Positions 9,386-17,303 are shown, counted from the first letter of the stretch. The stretch: 64,000 nucleotides of DNA from Effusibacillus pohliae DSM 22757 (GCF_000376225.1 NZ_AQXL01000126.1:20561-84560); one strand, 5' to 3'. Program-made: numbers and translations. The notes: generated from the sequence alone by a model not told the origin.

Positions 9386-10327
9386 ATGGCAGGCAAAAGG
9401 CGTTACGAAAATCTGGACCAGGCGAAAACAACGGGATCGTTTCGGGAGTTTGTCAAGTGGCAGCAGGAGCGCCGGCGGAAAGTCAAGGATCTGTCCTATG
9501 TGGTTCCGCAAGCCGACCGGGTGGACATCGAATTTCTCCGGGCCAATCGGACGGAGACGACGATCACCTGGATCGGCCATGCGACGTTTCTGATTCAATT
9601 GTCGGGCCTCAACATCCTGACAGACCCTGTGTGGGCGAACCGGATGGGATTCGAAAAACGGCTTGCCCCGCCCGGCCTTGCTTTGACGGAGCTGCCTGCG
9701 ATCGACGCGGTGCTGATCTCCCACAGCCATTACGACCACCTGCACTTCCGCTCCCTGCGGCGGCTGAAAGGCAGTCCGCTGCATATGGTGCCGGCCGGTT
9801 TGCGTTCCCTGTTCCGGAAAAAGAGGCTGCCCCGGACGGAGGAATTCGGCTGGTGGGAGTCGAGGAAAATCGGCCGGGTGGAGTTTCATTTTGTCCCCGC
9901 CCAGCACTGGTCGAAACGGACGTTGTGGGATACCAACCGCTCGCACTGGGGCGGCTGGGTGGTCACAAACGGGCGGGAAACGGTCTATTTTGCCGGTGAC
10001 AGCGGGTATTTCCGGGGCTTTCACGAGATCGGCCGGCGGTTTGCCGTTGATGCGGCGCTGCTGCCAATCGGCGCCTACGAGCCGGAATGGTTCATGTCGC
10101 CGCAGCATGTGACGCCGGAGGAGGCGGTGCAAGCCTATTTGGACGTGGGGGCGGATACGTTTGTGCCGATGCATTACGGCGCTTTTCGGCTGGCGGATGA
10201 TACGCCGAGAGAAGCGCTCGACCGCCTGCAGGCCGAGTGGGCAAGGCGCGGGTTGCCCTCTTCCAGATTGCGAATCCTCAAGCATGGCGAAACCATTCGA
10301 TTGAGCACAGGAGCGGATGGACAATAA
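9386..10327 (+). CDS. Metallo-beta-lactamase-fold hydrolase (UlaG/NAPE-PLD-like)
   Basis: A 313-residue cytosolic metal-dependent hydrolase. The signature HSHYDH lies at residues 113-118, followed by metal ligands in AQHWSKR, FAGDSGYF and PMHYGAF, as in the NAPE-PLD/UlaG-like branch. The first 55 residues match the N-terminal extension common in bacterial NAPE-PLD-like proteins. The true substrate (phospholipid-like, lactone or other) cannot be read from sequence. ATG at 9386 follows GGAAAGGATC. Its stop TAA (10325-10327) touches the start of a decayed gene remnant. Confidence 0.85.
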   Translation: MAGKRRYENLDQAKTTGSFREFVKWQQERRRKVKDLSYVVPQADRVDIEFLRANRTETTITWIGHATFLIQLSGLNILTDPVWANRMGFEKRLAPPGLALTELPAIDAVLISHSHYDHLHFRSLRRLKGSPLHMVPAGLRSLFRKKRLPRTEEFGWWESRKIGRVEFHFVPAQHWSKRTLWDTNRSHWGGWVVTNGRETVYFAGDSGYFRGFHEIGRRFAVDAALLPIGAYEPEWFMSPQHVTPEEAVQAYLDVGADTFVPMHYGAFRLADDTPREALDRLQAEWARRGLPSSRLRILKHGETIRLSTGADGQ

Positions 10328-10627
10328 AAAATGCGCTGCTGGCGTTTCTGAAAACACCGACGACGATCGTCGGGATTGTGATCGCGCTGATGTTCCAGGT
10401 GGTTTTCGGTGTCGTCTGGATGACCGGTTATGACGGTGTCAGCGACAATGTGAAGAAGCTGAAAATCGCCGTCGTCAACCGCGATCTTTCCCAACAGCGT
10501 CTCGTTTCATCAGCAAATCATGCCTGCCGGTGAAGAGCCGGCGCTTGACGAGCGGATCGAGGAAACGATCCGGTTTGTTTTAGGCGGCCTTGGATATCAA
10601 GCAGATATGGAGGGATCGAGAGCATGA
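10327..10627 (+). pseudogene. Fused remnant: 5' end of a YhgE/Pip-type membrane gene joined to the 3' end of a regulator-like gene
   Basis: Frame one (to 10533) carries IKNALLAFLKTPTTIVGIV...VNRDLSQQ, which looks like the first 55 residues of a YhgE/Pip-family ABC-2-like membrane protein without a proper start codon. In another frame, about 10480-10627 reads SFHQQIMPAGEEPALDERI...FVLGGLGYQ, like the end of a TetR-family regulator. YhgE-type genes often neighbour TetR genes, so a deletion joining the two is a reasonable explanation. The second fragment ends in ATGA overlapping the nfsA start. Both family assignments are from memory of typical sequences. Confidence 0.55.
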
Positions 10628-11361
10628 ACCGCACGATTGAAATTTTGCAAAACCACAGGTCGATACGGAAGTACAAGCCGACTCCGTTGACGGAAGAGCA
10701 GGTGGAAGCGATCGTACGCTCCGCCCAGATGGCGTCCAGTTCCAGCAATGTACAAGCTTACAGCGTGATCGGCGTCACCGATCCGAACATGAAAAAAGAG
10801 CTGGCGGCGCTCGCCGGCAACCAGGCCTACATTGAACAGTGCCCGCTCTTTCTCGTGTGGTGTGCCGACCTGTACCGCTTACGGGAAGCGTGCGCCATGC
10901 AAAATACGGAGATGGTGCACGGCACGATGGAAAATTTTATCGTAGCGACCGTTGACACCGCGCTGGCTGCGCAAAACGCCGCCGTTGCCGCCGAGTCGAT
11001 GGGGCTTGGCATTGTATACATCGGCGGCATCCGCAACAATCCGCGGGAAGTGACAAAACTGCTGCGGCTGCCCGAGTTGGTGTATCCGATTTTCGGGATG
11101 TGCGTCGGCGTGCCGGATCATGATCCGGGGATTCGGCCGCGGCTTGGCAGCGAGGCGATTTTTCACCAGAATACATATGACGCCGGCAAGTTCAAACGGG
11201 AAATCGAATCATACGACCGGGTGATGCGCGATTATTACCTGAGACGGACAAATGGCAAACGGGACACGGTTTGGTCAAAAGAAATGTCTGACAAATTCCG
11301 CCAGCCGGTGCGCACTCATATGCGGTCGTTTCTGGAGGAGCAGGGATTTCGCTTCGACTGA
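10624..11361 (+). CDS. nfsA: Oxygen-insensitive NADPH nitroreductase, NfsA/FRP type
   Basis: FMN-dependent two-electron reductase of nitroaromatics, quinones or flavins. The 245-residue protein matches the NfsA/FRP size and order: NHRSIRKYKPTPLTEEQ at the N-terminus (FMN phosphate binding), QMASSSSNVQAYS, MGLGIVYIGGIRNNP and FGMCVGVPDHDP, with a C-terminal basic segment. ATG at 10624 follows GGAGGG by eight bases and overlaps the stop of the decayed upstream frame by ATGA, suggesting it was once translationally coupled to it. It ends one base before a convergent gene. Confidence 0.92.
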   Translation: MNRTIEILQNHRSIRKYKPTPLTEEQVEAIVRSAQMASSSSNVQAYSVIGVTDPNMKKELAALAGNQAYIEQCPLFLVWCADLYRLREACAMQNTEMVHGTMENFIVATVDTALAAQNAAVAAESMGLGIVYIGGIRNNPREVTKLLRLPELVYPIFGMCVGVPDHDPGIRPRLGSEAIFHQNTYDAGKFKREIESYDRVMRDYYLRRTNGKRDTVWSKEMSDKFRQPVRTHMRSFLEEQGFRFD

Positions 11362-12012
11362 TCAGCCGAGCAAGCCAAACGCCAACTTGCCCAGCAAGCC
11401 GACTGTAATCCCGAGAATGCCCGCCAGGACAGCAAACAGCAGATAGGCGAACAGCGGACCCCAAAACGCCAGCGCGGCTGACACATGATACACCCGTTTG
11501 ACGATGTGCACCATCACGATCAGTTGCAATACAAACGTGCCGCAGCCGAGCAGCAGGACTCCGATCATCAGCACCAGCTTGGCCAGCAGGTGGGGGGAAT
11601 CGTGCGCAGTCGGGGCGACTGCCAGCGGCAGCAGGATCGCCGGCACCACGAGCGGCAGAACGTGGTACGGATAGAGCAGGTACAGATAGCGGGCCCGCTC
11701 CCTCCGTTCCGCCGGGTCGCTCGGCAAGTTGTGCCGGTTGACCATCCGCAGTGCCAGTTGCACCAACATCCGAAACAAAAAGCGGGAAAACAGAAGCCCC
11801 CCGATCGGCCCGATCGCGACCAGTACGATCAGCCACGGACGAACGGCGGAAACTCCCGTCTGCAGCAAATAGAGGGACAAAACGGCCGACAGGCTGACGA
11901 CCACCATCGTCAGAAAAAAAATTTGGTTCGATCGCATATAATTTTTCTCGGCGAGCAGCCGGTCGATCGTTTTTCCGGGATATGTAAACAGGTCGAGAAT
12001 GGTTTGCCACAT
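11362..12012 (-). CDS. Yip1-domain multispanning membrane protein
   Basis: A 216-residue integral membrane protein with about five helices. The first line MWQTILDLFTYPGKTIDRLLAEK is the typical Yip1-domain N-terminus in Bacilli, where it precedes the helices. The open frame extends upstream, but ATG at 12012 is preceded by GGAGGGTCC. Function in bacteria is not established. It is convergent with nfsA with no bases between the stops. Confidence 0.75.
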   Translation of the reverse strand: MWQTILDLFTYPGKTIDRLLAEKNYMRSNQIFFLTMVVVSLSAVLSLYLLQTGVSAVRPWLIVLVAIGPIGGLLFSRFLFRMLVQLALRMVNRHNLPSDPAERRERARYLYLLYPYHVLPLVVPAILLPLAVAPTAHDSPHLLAKLVLMIGVLLLGCGTFVLQLIVMVHIVKRVYHVSAALAFWGPLFAYLLFAVLAGILGITVGLLGKLAFGLLG

Positions 12013-12053
12013 GCTTGGACCCTCCTCGAACCCATGATACGGGAAGCGTATGT

Positions 12054-12272
12054 TTATTTCAACGTAAGAATGCAGGGAACGCCGTAGCCGATCGCACCCG
12101 GCCGGTTCATCTGCCCGATATAGCGGATGCCCCGCTGGCATTGGGTCGGACATGCGATGCAGGTGTCGACTGTGACGATTTTCATCTGTGGTTGGTGATG
12201 CTGCGGATCGGACTTTTTTTTCTTTTTTGCCCCCGGTTTGGAACTTGGTTTTGCCTGCGACTTTCCGGCCAT
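12054..12272 (-). CDS. Small Cys-containing hypothetical protein, 72 aa
   Basis: Starts MAGKSQAKPSSKPGAKKKKK, a strongly basic N-terminal half, then a compact domain KIVTVDTCIACPTQCQRGIRYI...GYGVPCILTLK with four cysteines (CIAC, C, C). The arrangement suggests metal binding or a disulfide. ATG at 12272 lies six bases after AAGGGAAGGG; an ATG at 12278 is adjacent to that site and is less likely. It lies 42 bases upstream of the Yip1 gene on the same strand, so they may share a transcript. I recall similar small proteins in Bacillales but know no function. Confidence 0.6.
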   Translation of the reverse strand: MAGKSQAKPSSKPGAKKKKKSDPQHHQPQMKIVTVDTCIACPTQCQRGIRYIGQMNRPGAIGYGVPCILTLK

Positions 12273-12417
12273 TTCCATCCCTTCCCTTGCGAAATTTTTG
12301 GTTATCCATATGTCGAATCCGTCCAACGTGTGCCTGTACGTTTGCAGGTCAAGCGGGAGCGGGTGACGAATCACTAAAAGGGACATGTTGTATCTCTCAA
12401 CCAAAGGTGAACCGCAA

Positions 12418-13503
12418 ATGCATATCATTCAAACGTCTGCTTTAAAGCCGGGAGATAAACTGGGCAAGCCGGTGTACACGGAAACGGGGCAAATTCTTAT
12501 CAACACGAATGTGGAATTGACCGCGAGCATGATCAAACGCTTGCGGGAGTTGGGTGTGCAGACGGTGTATGTGGCAGATCCGCGGACAGACGACCTCGTC
12601 GTGGATGAAACGGTATCCCATGAAACCCGGCAGCGGGCGACGCAAATCGTCTTCCACACGTTTTCGCGGATGATCGAGGCGAGAAAATGGAACCGGACGC
12701 TCACCCTGTCCAAACCGGGGACGGAGTTTCGCAAAATGTTTGAGGACATTTTGCATGAGCTGCAGGGCAAAAAGCAACTGATGCTGCACCTGTCAGGCAT
12801 CTATTCCTCGAGCAATCACTTGTACGTTCATTCGGTCAATGTCGGGATCTATGCAACCGTGCTCGGCATGGTTATCGGGCTGAACCGCAACCAGTTGATC
12901 GAACTGGGCGTCGGCGCCATGCTGCATGACATCGGCAAGACACAGATCCCGCCGGAAATTATTGAAAAACCCGGCAAGCTGACGGATGCGGAATTTGAGC
13001 AAATGAAAAAGCATACCACTTACGGCTATGAAATTTTGCGCGAACAGCCTGACATTCCGCTGTTGGCCGCGCACTGCGCCCTGCAGCACCACGAGCGGCT
13101 CGACGGCTCCGGCTACCCGCGCGGGCTGCAGGAAAACGAAATTCACCTATACGGCAAAATCGTCGGTCTGGTTGACACTTACGACGCTCTGATCACGAAC
13201 CGTCCGTACCGGAAAGCATACTTGCCGCATGAAGCACTGGATATCATTTTCGCTTCCGTCGGCAAGTATGATATCGGCTTGATGACTGCGTTCCGCAATC
13301 ATATCGTGGTGTATCCGGTCGGCATGATGGTGTCGCTGAACACCGGGGAATCGGGCGTTGTGGTAGATGTCAACACCAAATACCCGCATCGGCCGATCGT
13401 CCGCGTTTTGAAAAATCCGCAGGGAGAACCGATAGAACCTTACGAAATCGACCTTTCCTCCCGGCTGTCGGTGATGATCGCAGGTTGTGAAAACCCGTTT
13501 TGA
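12418..13503 (+). CDS. HD-GYP domain protein, probable cyclic-di-GMP phosphodiesterase
   Basis: A 361-residue cytosolic protein. The HD-GYP domain is complete: H170-D171 in MLHDIGKTQIP, KKHTTYGYEIL, H224-H225-E226 in QHHERLDGSGYPRG, and KIVGLVDTYDALITNRPYR. The N-terminal 110 residues match the usual leader domain of Bacillus HD-GYP proteins. The family hydrolyses c-di-GMP to pGpG/GMP, though not every member is active. ATG at 12418 follows AAAGGTGA by eight bases; the open frame from 12385 has no ribosome site. Confidence 0.9.
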   Translation: MHIIQTSALKPGDKLGKPVYTETGQILINTNVELTASMIKRLRELGVQTVYVADPRTDDLVVDETVSHETRQRATQIVFHTFSRMIEARKWNRTLTLSKPGTEFRKMFEDILHELQGKKQLMLHLSGIYSSSNHLYVHSVNVGIYATVLGMVIGLNRNQLIELGVGAMLHDIGKTQIPPEIIEKPGKLTDAEFEQMKKHTTYGYEILREQPDIPLLAAHCALQHHERLDGSGYPRGLQENEIHLYGKIVGLVDTYDALITNRPYRKAYLPHEALDIIFASVGKYDIGLMTAFRNHIVVYPVGMMVSLNTGESGVVVDVNTKYPHRPIVRVLKNPQGEPIEPYEIDLSSRLSVMIAGCENPF

Positions 13504-13590
13504 AAAGGGATTTGAACAGGATATTTTTACTCTGCCGAATGCATTTGACTAAAAAAGCGGGAGGGACGGCAGTTATCACGCTCCTGAACA

Positions 13591-13613
13591 AACGGCTTTT
13601 CCGGCCGTTTTTT
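13591..13613 (+). terminator. Intrinsic terminator after the HD-GYP gene
   Basis: AACGGC and GCCGTT arms with a seven-base loop, followed by TTTTTTG. Confidence 0.7.
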
Positions 13614-13674
13614 GTTTTGTTAATATTTTATTATTTTTTTATGTAAAATTCCTGTAGAAAATTGTCGAAATGGT

Positions 13675-13683
13675 TGCTATAAT
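13675..13683 (+). promoter_or_regulatory. Extended -10 promoter for the permease
   Basis: TGCTATAAT is a perfect extended -10 (TATAAT at 13678-13683), about 60 bases before the permease start. No good -35 is seen, which is normal for extended -10 promoters. Confidence 0.55.
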
Positions 13684-13744
13684 GAAAAAGGCTTTTTTCC
13701 AGAAAAGCAAATAACAAGAGAATACGCAAAGTGGGGAGTTGAGT

Positions 13745-15136
13745 ATGAGCTTATTTCGCAAAAAAGACATTTCCAAATTACTGGAAGAAAAGGAAAAAGG
13801 GAACCAACTGAAACGGGCGCTCGGTGCGTTTGACCTGACCATGCTGGGCATCGGAGCCATCATCGGCACGGGGATTTTCGTTCTGACGGGAACGGCAGCG
13901 GCGACGAAAGCCGGCCCTGCGCTGATCTTGTCGTTTATCATCGCCGGTTTGGCTTGTGCTTTTGCGGCACTTTGCTATGCGGAGTTCGCATCAACGGTGC
14001 CGGTCTCGGGCAGTGTGTACACATACAGTTATGCGACTTTGGGTGAATTGGTCGCCTGGGTGATCGGTTGGGACCTGATTCTTGAATATTTGCTCGCGGT
14101 CAGCACCGTTTCCGTCGGCTGGTCCGGCTATTTTCAGAAACTGTTGAGCGGTTTTGGGATCCATCTGCCGCCTGCCCTGGCGTCGGTTGACCAACCCGGC
14201 GGCGTGTTTAATCTGCCGGCGTTTCTGATCGTGCTCCTGATCACCTGGCTGCTCAGCCGCGGCGTCAAAGAATCGGCCCGCCTGAACAATATCATGGTGG
14301 TCATCAAGGTGACAGTGGTTCTGCTGTTTATCGCCGTTTCCATCTGGTATGTGAAGCCGGCCAACTGGACGCCGTTCATGCCGTTTGGCTGGAGCGGGGT
14401 GTTTGGCGGAGCCGCGTTCGTGTTCTTCGCTTACATCGGATTTGACGCGGTCGCAACTGCGGCGGAAGAGGTGCGCAATCCGAAACGGGATCTGCCGATC
14501 GGCATCATCGCGTCGCTCGCCATCTGCACCCTGTTGTATATCGTGGTGGCCGCATTGATGACAGGGATCGTGCCGTATCCGAAGCTGAACGATCCGGCTC
14601 CGATTTCACTCGTGCTGCAGGCGGCGGGGCAAAACTGGGTAGCAGGGTTTGTGTCGCTTGGCGCGATCCTGGGGATCACCACCGTGCTGTTGGTGATGAT
14701 GTACGGCCAGACCCGGATTTTCTTCGCAATGTCGCGGGACGGGCTACTGCCGAAGGTGTTCTCGACCGTGCATCCGAAGTATCGGACGCCCTACGTCTGC
14801 ACGTGGCTGGTCGGCGTTGTGGCCGCTGTACTGGGGGGATTTTTCCCTCTCAACAAATTGGCGGAACTGGTGAACATCGGAACGCTCGCCGCTTTTACGC
14901 TGATTTCGATCGGCGTGATCGTGCTGCGGTACAAGCAGCCGGATCTGCCGCGTGCTTTCCGGGTTCCGTTCGTTCCGGTTGTACCGCTGTTGTCCGCCGG
15001 TTTTTGCCTGTTCCTGATGACGCAATTGCCGTTTGACACCTGGGCGGCGTTCCTGATCTGGCTGGTGATTGGCTGCATCATATATTTTGGCTACAGCCGC
15101 CAGCACAGCACATTGAACCAACCGACCAACAACTGA
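13745..15136 (+). CDS. APC-family amino-acid permease
   Basis: A 463-residue, 12-helix amino-acid transporter of the APC superfamily, cationic-amino-acid-transporter-like branch (YfnA type). It begins MSLFRKKDISKLLEEKEKGNQLKRALGAFDL with a basic cytosolic N-terminus, then the helix-1 motif GIGAIIGTGIFVLTG and FAYIGFDAVATAAEEVRNPKRDLP in helix 6-loop. ATG at 13745 follows GGGGAG by six bases. It is flanked by its own promoter and terminator, so monocistronic. Substrate unknown. Confidence 0.9.
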   Translation: MSLFRKKDISKLLEEKEKGNQLKRALGAFDLTMLGIGAIIGTGIFVLTGTAAATKAGPALILSFIIAGLACAFAALCYAEFASTVPVSGSVYTYSYATLGELVAWVIGWDLILEYLLAVSTVSVGWSGYFQKLLSGFGIHLPPALASVDQPGGVFNLPAFLIVLLITWLLSRGVKESARLNNIMVVIKVTVVLLFIAVSIWYVKPANWTPFMPFGWSGVFGGAAFVFFAYIGFDAVATAAEEVRNPKRDLPIGIIASLAICTLLYIVVAALMTGIVPYPKLNDPAPISLVLQAAGQNWVAGFVSLGAILGITTVLLVMMYGQTRIFFAMSRDGLLPKVFSTVHPKYRTPYVCTWLVGVVAAVLGGFFPLNKLAELVNIGTLAAFTLISIGVIVLRYKQPDLPRAFRVPFVPVVPLLSAGFCLFLMTQLPFDTWAAFLIWLVIGCIIYFGYSRQHSTLNQPTNN

Positions 15137-15145
15137 TAACAAACT

Positions 15146-15182
15146 GGGGACCCGGCTGTTGTGTGCCGGGTCCCCGATTTTT
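15146..15182 (+). terminator. Strong intrinsic terminator after the permease
   Basis: Perfect 11-bp stem GGGGACCCGGC/GCCGGGTCCCC with an eight-base loop, then GATTTTT. Confidence 0.85.
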
Positions 15183-15224
15183 GCCGGAATGTTGTGGCGG
15201 GGTTTTTAGCCGAGTTTTTCTTGA

Positions 15225-15419
15225 TCAAAATTCGGTGCTCTGCGTGTACGGATAGGAAATCGTTCCTGACGGGTTCAGGTTGCGCAGCGCGCGATCGGCC
15301 AACGACACGGGAATCCCCAGCCGCGATGCCACATCGTACGCTGTCGGAAAGCTCTCGCCGACCGCCAGTCGCTGCCGGACAAATTCCTGCACGTTGCGTT
15401 CCATCGCATGGATATCCAT
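15225..15419 (-). CDS. Small helix-turn-helix-like protein next to the acyl reductase
   Basis: A 64-residue protein reading MDIHAMERNVQEFVRQRLAV..., then SFPTAYDVASRLGIPVSLADRALRNL, which looks like one winged-helix/HTH unit. ATG at 15419 has a strong ribosome site (GAGGGGGAA, eight bases away). An alternative ATG at 15464 overlaps the upstream stop as ATGA and would add 15 residues. Either way it is co-transcribed with the acyl-ACP-reductase-like gene. No known family recognised; a regulatory role is inference only. Confidence 0.6.
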   Translation of the reverse strand: MDIHAMERNVQEFVRQRLAVGESFPTAYDVASRLGIPVSLADRALRNLNPSGTISYPYTQSTEF

Positions 15420-15460
15420 GTTTGCTTCCCCCTCGTCTGACGGTTTATCTGCATGCCGAT

Positions 15461-16561
15461 TCATACGATGCTGATCGCCACTTCACCTGCAAACAACGGT
15501 TCCGGCCGACCTGCCCGGCGGCGGATTTGCTCGAGTTCCTGCTCGCTGATCGCTTTTTCGAAACGGCGAAAGCCGGCGATCTGAAACCCGTGTTTGTGAG
15601 CCAGCCCATGAATCGTTTGCACCTGGTGCACATCGATGTGGTCGCCCAGCGTAAAGCATTCATAGCGCCGTTCGAGTGCCAACATCATCGTTTCTGCGAT
15701 GCATGCTTCGGCTGTTTTCGGAGGAAAGCCAAAATTCAGGCCGAAGTCAAGATGCTCTCCCGGGACGGAAATCACGCCGCCATCGATCACCAGCACGTCT
15801 GGACGTTTCGTATAGACATGTTCCGACACGTTGCGGGGACGGGCCACATCGCAAATCACCGCCCCCGGTTTTAGCAGATCGGGATCGATCAGCGTGTCGA
15901 TCGCCGAACTGACGGTCATGATCATATCGGCGCCGCGCACGGCACGGTTAACATCAGTTTCGATCCGGACGTTGTTTTGCAACGAATCGGCCAATGCTTC
16001 AAGCCGTGTGACATCACGCGCTACAAGCGTCAGTTCGCCGACATGCGGGCTCAGCAAGCGGCTGCAGACGGAACCGATGTTGCCGGTCGCTCCAATGACG
16101 ACCGCCCGTGCCCGTTTCGGCTCGATGCCCATCCGCAAGGCTGCCTTGATCGTCCCTTCGATCGCCGACGCCGCCGTGTAGCTGTTGCCCGTTGTCACCG
16201 GGATGCCTACACGCTTGGCGACCTCGGTGCCGTGGCCGCTGGCGATTTTTAAAAAGGCGCCGAGGCCGACGATGCCCGCCCCCAATTGCTCCGCCAATTC
16301 GCACGCGTGGACGATCCGGTCGATCACGAATGACCGCTTGCTTTGCAAAATCATGCGGGGAGTCAACGGCACCACAATAAACCAGCCTTCCGCCTGTGTG
16401 CCGGTGATCGACTGGAGGCCCCGGATGTGCGATACACACCAGGGTTTCAGGTGTTTGCACCCGTGTTCCAGAACCACGCCGGGGATGCAGCGCAGCAGCC
16501 GGCTTTTGCGGGCGAAGTCCTGATAGCGTAACGGGTGAAGTATGAATGCAAAGCGCTCCAT
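15461..16561 (-). CDS. Acyl-ACP reductase-like NAD(P)-dependent oxidoreductase
   Basis: A 366-residue Rossmann protein resembling cyanobacterial long-chain acyl-ACP reductase, which makes fatty aldehydes. Seen here: AVVIGATGNIGSVCSRLLSP (nucleotide loop, about residues 172-191), DVARPRNVSEHV, DGGVISVPG, and FGFPPKTAEACIAETMMLALE, where the Cys is in the position of the catalytic Cys of that family. The N-terminal 100 residues also follow the AAR plan. Related shikimate/quinate-dehydrogenase-like enzymes are the main alternative. Start ATG at 16561 follows GAGAGGAAGG. A promoter, palindrome and terminator-like hairpin precede it, and a small HTH-like gene overlaps its stop. Confidence 0.7.
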   Translation of the reverse strand: MERFAFILHPLRYQDFARKSRLLRCIPGVVLEHGCKHLKPWCVSHIRGLQSITGTQAEGWFIVVPLTPRMILQSKRSFVIDRIVHACELAEQLGAGIVGLGAFLKIASGHGTEVAKRVGIPVTTGNSYTAASAIEGTIKAALRMGIEPKRARAVVIGATGNIGSVCSRLLSPHVGELTLVARDVTRLEALADSLQNNVRIETDVNRAVRGADMIMTVSSAIDTLIDPDLLKPGAVICDVARPRNVSEHVYTKRPDVLVIDGGVISVPGEHLDFGLNFGFPPKTAEACIAETMMLALERRYECFTLGDHIDVHQVQTIHGLAHKHGFQIAGFRRFEKAISEQELEQIRRRAGRPEPLFAGEVAISIV

Positions 16562-16640
16562 CTTGATCCTTCCTCTCGCTTGGCTGCGGTCTGTTTGGCA
16601 CGGTTATTTTTGGTTATTGCAACACTGATTATGCACACAG

Positions 16641-16673
16641 AAAAAGAGGCGCTTTGGGGAAGCGCCTCTTTTT
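16641..16673 (-). terminator. Strong hairpin with U-tract in the leader of the acyl-reductase gene
   Basis: AAAAAGAGGCGCTT and AAGCGCCTCTTTTT arms around a five-base loop form a near-perfect terminator on either strand. On the minus strand it lies between the promoter at 16721-16749 and the start codon at 16561, so it is positioned as an attenuator. Confidence 0.7.
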
Positions 16674-16692
16674 CTGAACCAAACGAAGGTGG

Positions 16693-16716
16693 GTCACCTA
16701 AGAAATCTTAGGTTAC
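16693..16716. promoter_or_regulatory. 24-bp imperfect palindrome at the predicted transcription start (candidate operator)
   Basis: GTCACCTAAGAA meets ATCTTAGGTTAC, with ten of twelve base pairs matching; the core is CCTAAGAAATCTTAGG. It begins five bases after the minus-strand -10 element and so covers the expected start site. In RNA it could also fold as a 5' hairpin. Confidence 0.6.
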
Positions 16717-16720
16717 TTGT

Positions 16721-16749
16721 ATTTTAGTTTGAATATTTATTCATGTCAA
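16721..16749 (-). promoter_or_regulatory. Near-consensus sigma-A promoter for the acyl-reductase operon
   Basis: On the minus strand, TTGACA (16749-16744), a 17-base spacer and TAAAAT (16726-16721). It is the strongest promoter match I noted in the window. Confidence 0.75.
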
Positions 16750-16863
16750 CGGTATTTTATTCCGAGTTGCACGGGATCTGCTGCAAACCCTAGAGAAACC
16801 GGCCATGAGCCAGAAAAAATCAGAAAAACAATCGATTCGACCGGTTTTGTTCAAGCGTCACAC

Positions 16864-16892
16864 TTGCGCTTGCCGGAAGCCGGCAGTATGAT
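16864..16892 (+). promoter_or_regulatory. Promoter of the tRNA cluster
   Basis: TTGCGC, a 17-base spacer and TATGAT, ending 20 bases before the first tRNA. Confidence 0.55.
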
Positions 16893-16912
16893 ATAACTTG
16901 TCACAAGTTTAT

Positions 16913-16999
16913 GCGGTCGTGGCGGAATTGGCAGACGCGCAAGATTCAGGTTCTTGTGGGCGCAAGCTCGTGGAGGTTCAAGTCCTCTCGACCGCACCA
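16913..16999 (+). tRNA. tRNA-Leu (anticodon CAG), CCA encoded
   Basis: Acceptor GCGGTCG pairs with CGACCGC, A discriminator, CCA at 16997-16999. Anticodon stem CAAGA/TCTTG holds loop TTCAGGT. A long variable arm (GGGCGCAAGCTC region) and TTCAAGT loop are as expected for leucine. Confidence 0.95.
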
Positions 17000-17035
17000 T
17001 CGACGATGCATGAAGGTCCCGACTGACAAGAATAT

Positions 17036-17110
17036 GCGGCTATAGCTCAGAGGGAGAGCACCACCTTGACACGGTGGGGGCCATAGGTTCGATTCCTATT
17101 AGCCGCACCA
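17036..17110 (+). tRNA. tRNA-Val (anticodon GAC), CCA encoded
   Basis: Acceptor GCGGCTA pairs with TAGCCGC, A discriminator, CCA at 17108-17110. Anticodon stem CCACC/GGTGG holds loop TTGACAC; T-loop TTCGATT. Confidence 0.95.
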
Positions 17111-17123
17111 AACATAACATGCC

Positions 17124-17195
17124 TCCGATTTTTTTCGGAGTTCCCAGAAAGTACCCGGAGTGAAATCCAGTAGCATTTCTGTCACTTTCTGGGGT
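17124..17195 (+). repeat. Nested inverted repeats between the Val and Ser tRNAs
   Basis: CTCCGATTTTTTTCGGAG forms a short hairpin, and CCCAGAAAGT (17143-17152) pairs with ACTTTCTGGG (about 17184-17193). They fill the 91-base spacer and may be tRNA-processing or termination structures, or a scar of an element that used the tRNA. Confidence 0.45.
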
Positions 17196-17201
17196 GGTTC
17201 T

Positions 17202-17292
17202 GGAGAGGTGTCCGAGCTGGTCGAAGGAGCACGACTCGAAATCGTGTAGGCGGGAAACCGTCTCGTGGGTTCGAATCCCACCCTCTCCGCCA
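17202..17292 (+). tRNA. tRNA-Ser (anticodon CGA), CCA encoded
   Basis: Acceptor GGAGAGG pairs with CCTCTCC, G discriminator, CCA at 17290-17292. Anticodon stem CACGA/TCGTG holds loop CTCGAAA. A long variable arm (GCGGGAAACCGTC) marks a serine tRNA. Confidence 0.95.
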
Positions 17293-17303
17293 GCTGTAAA
17301 AAG

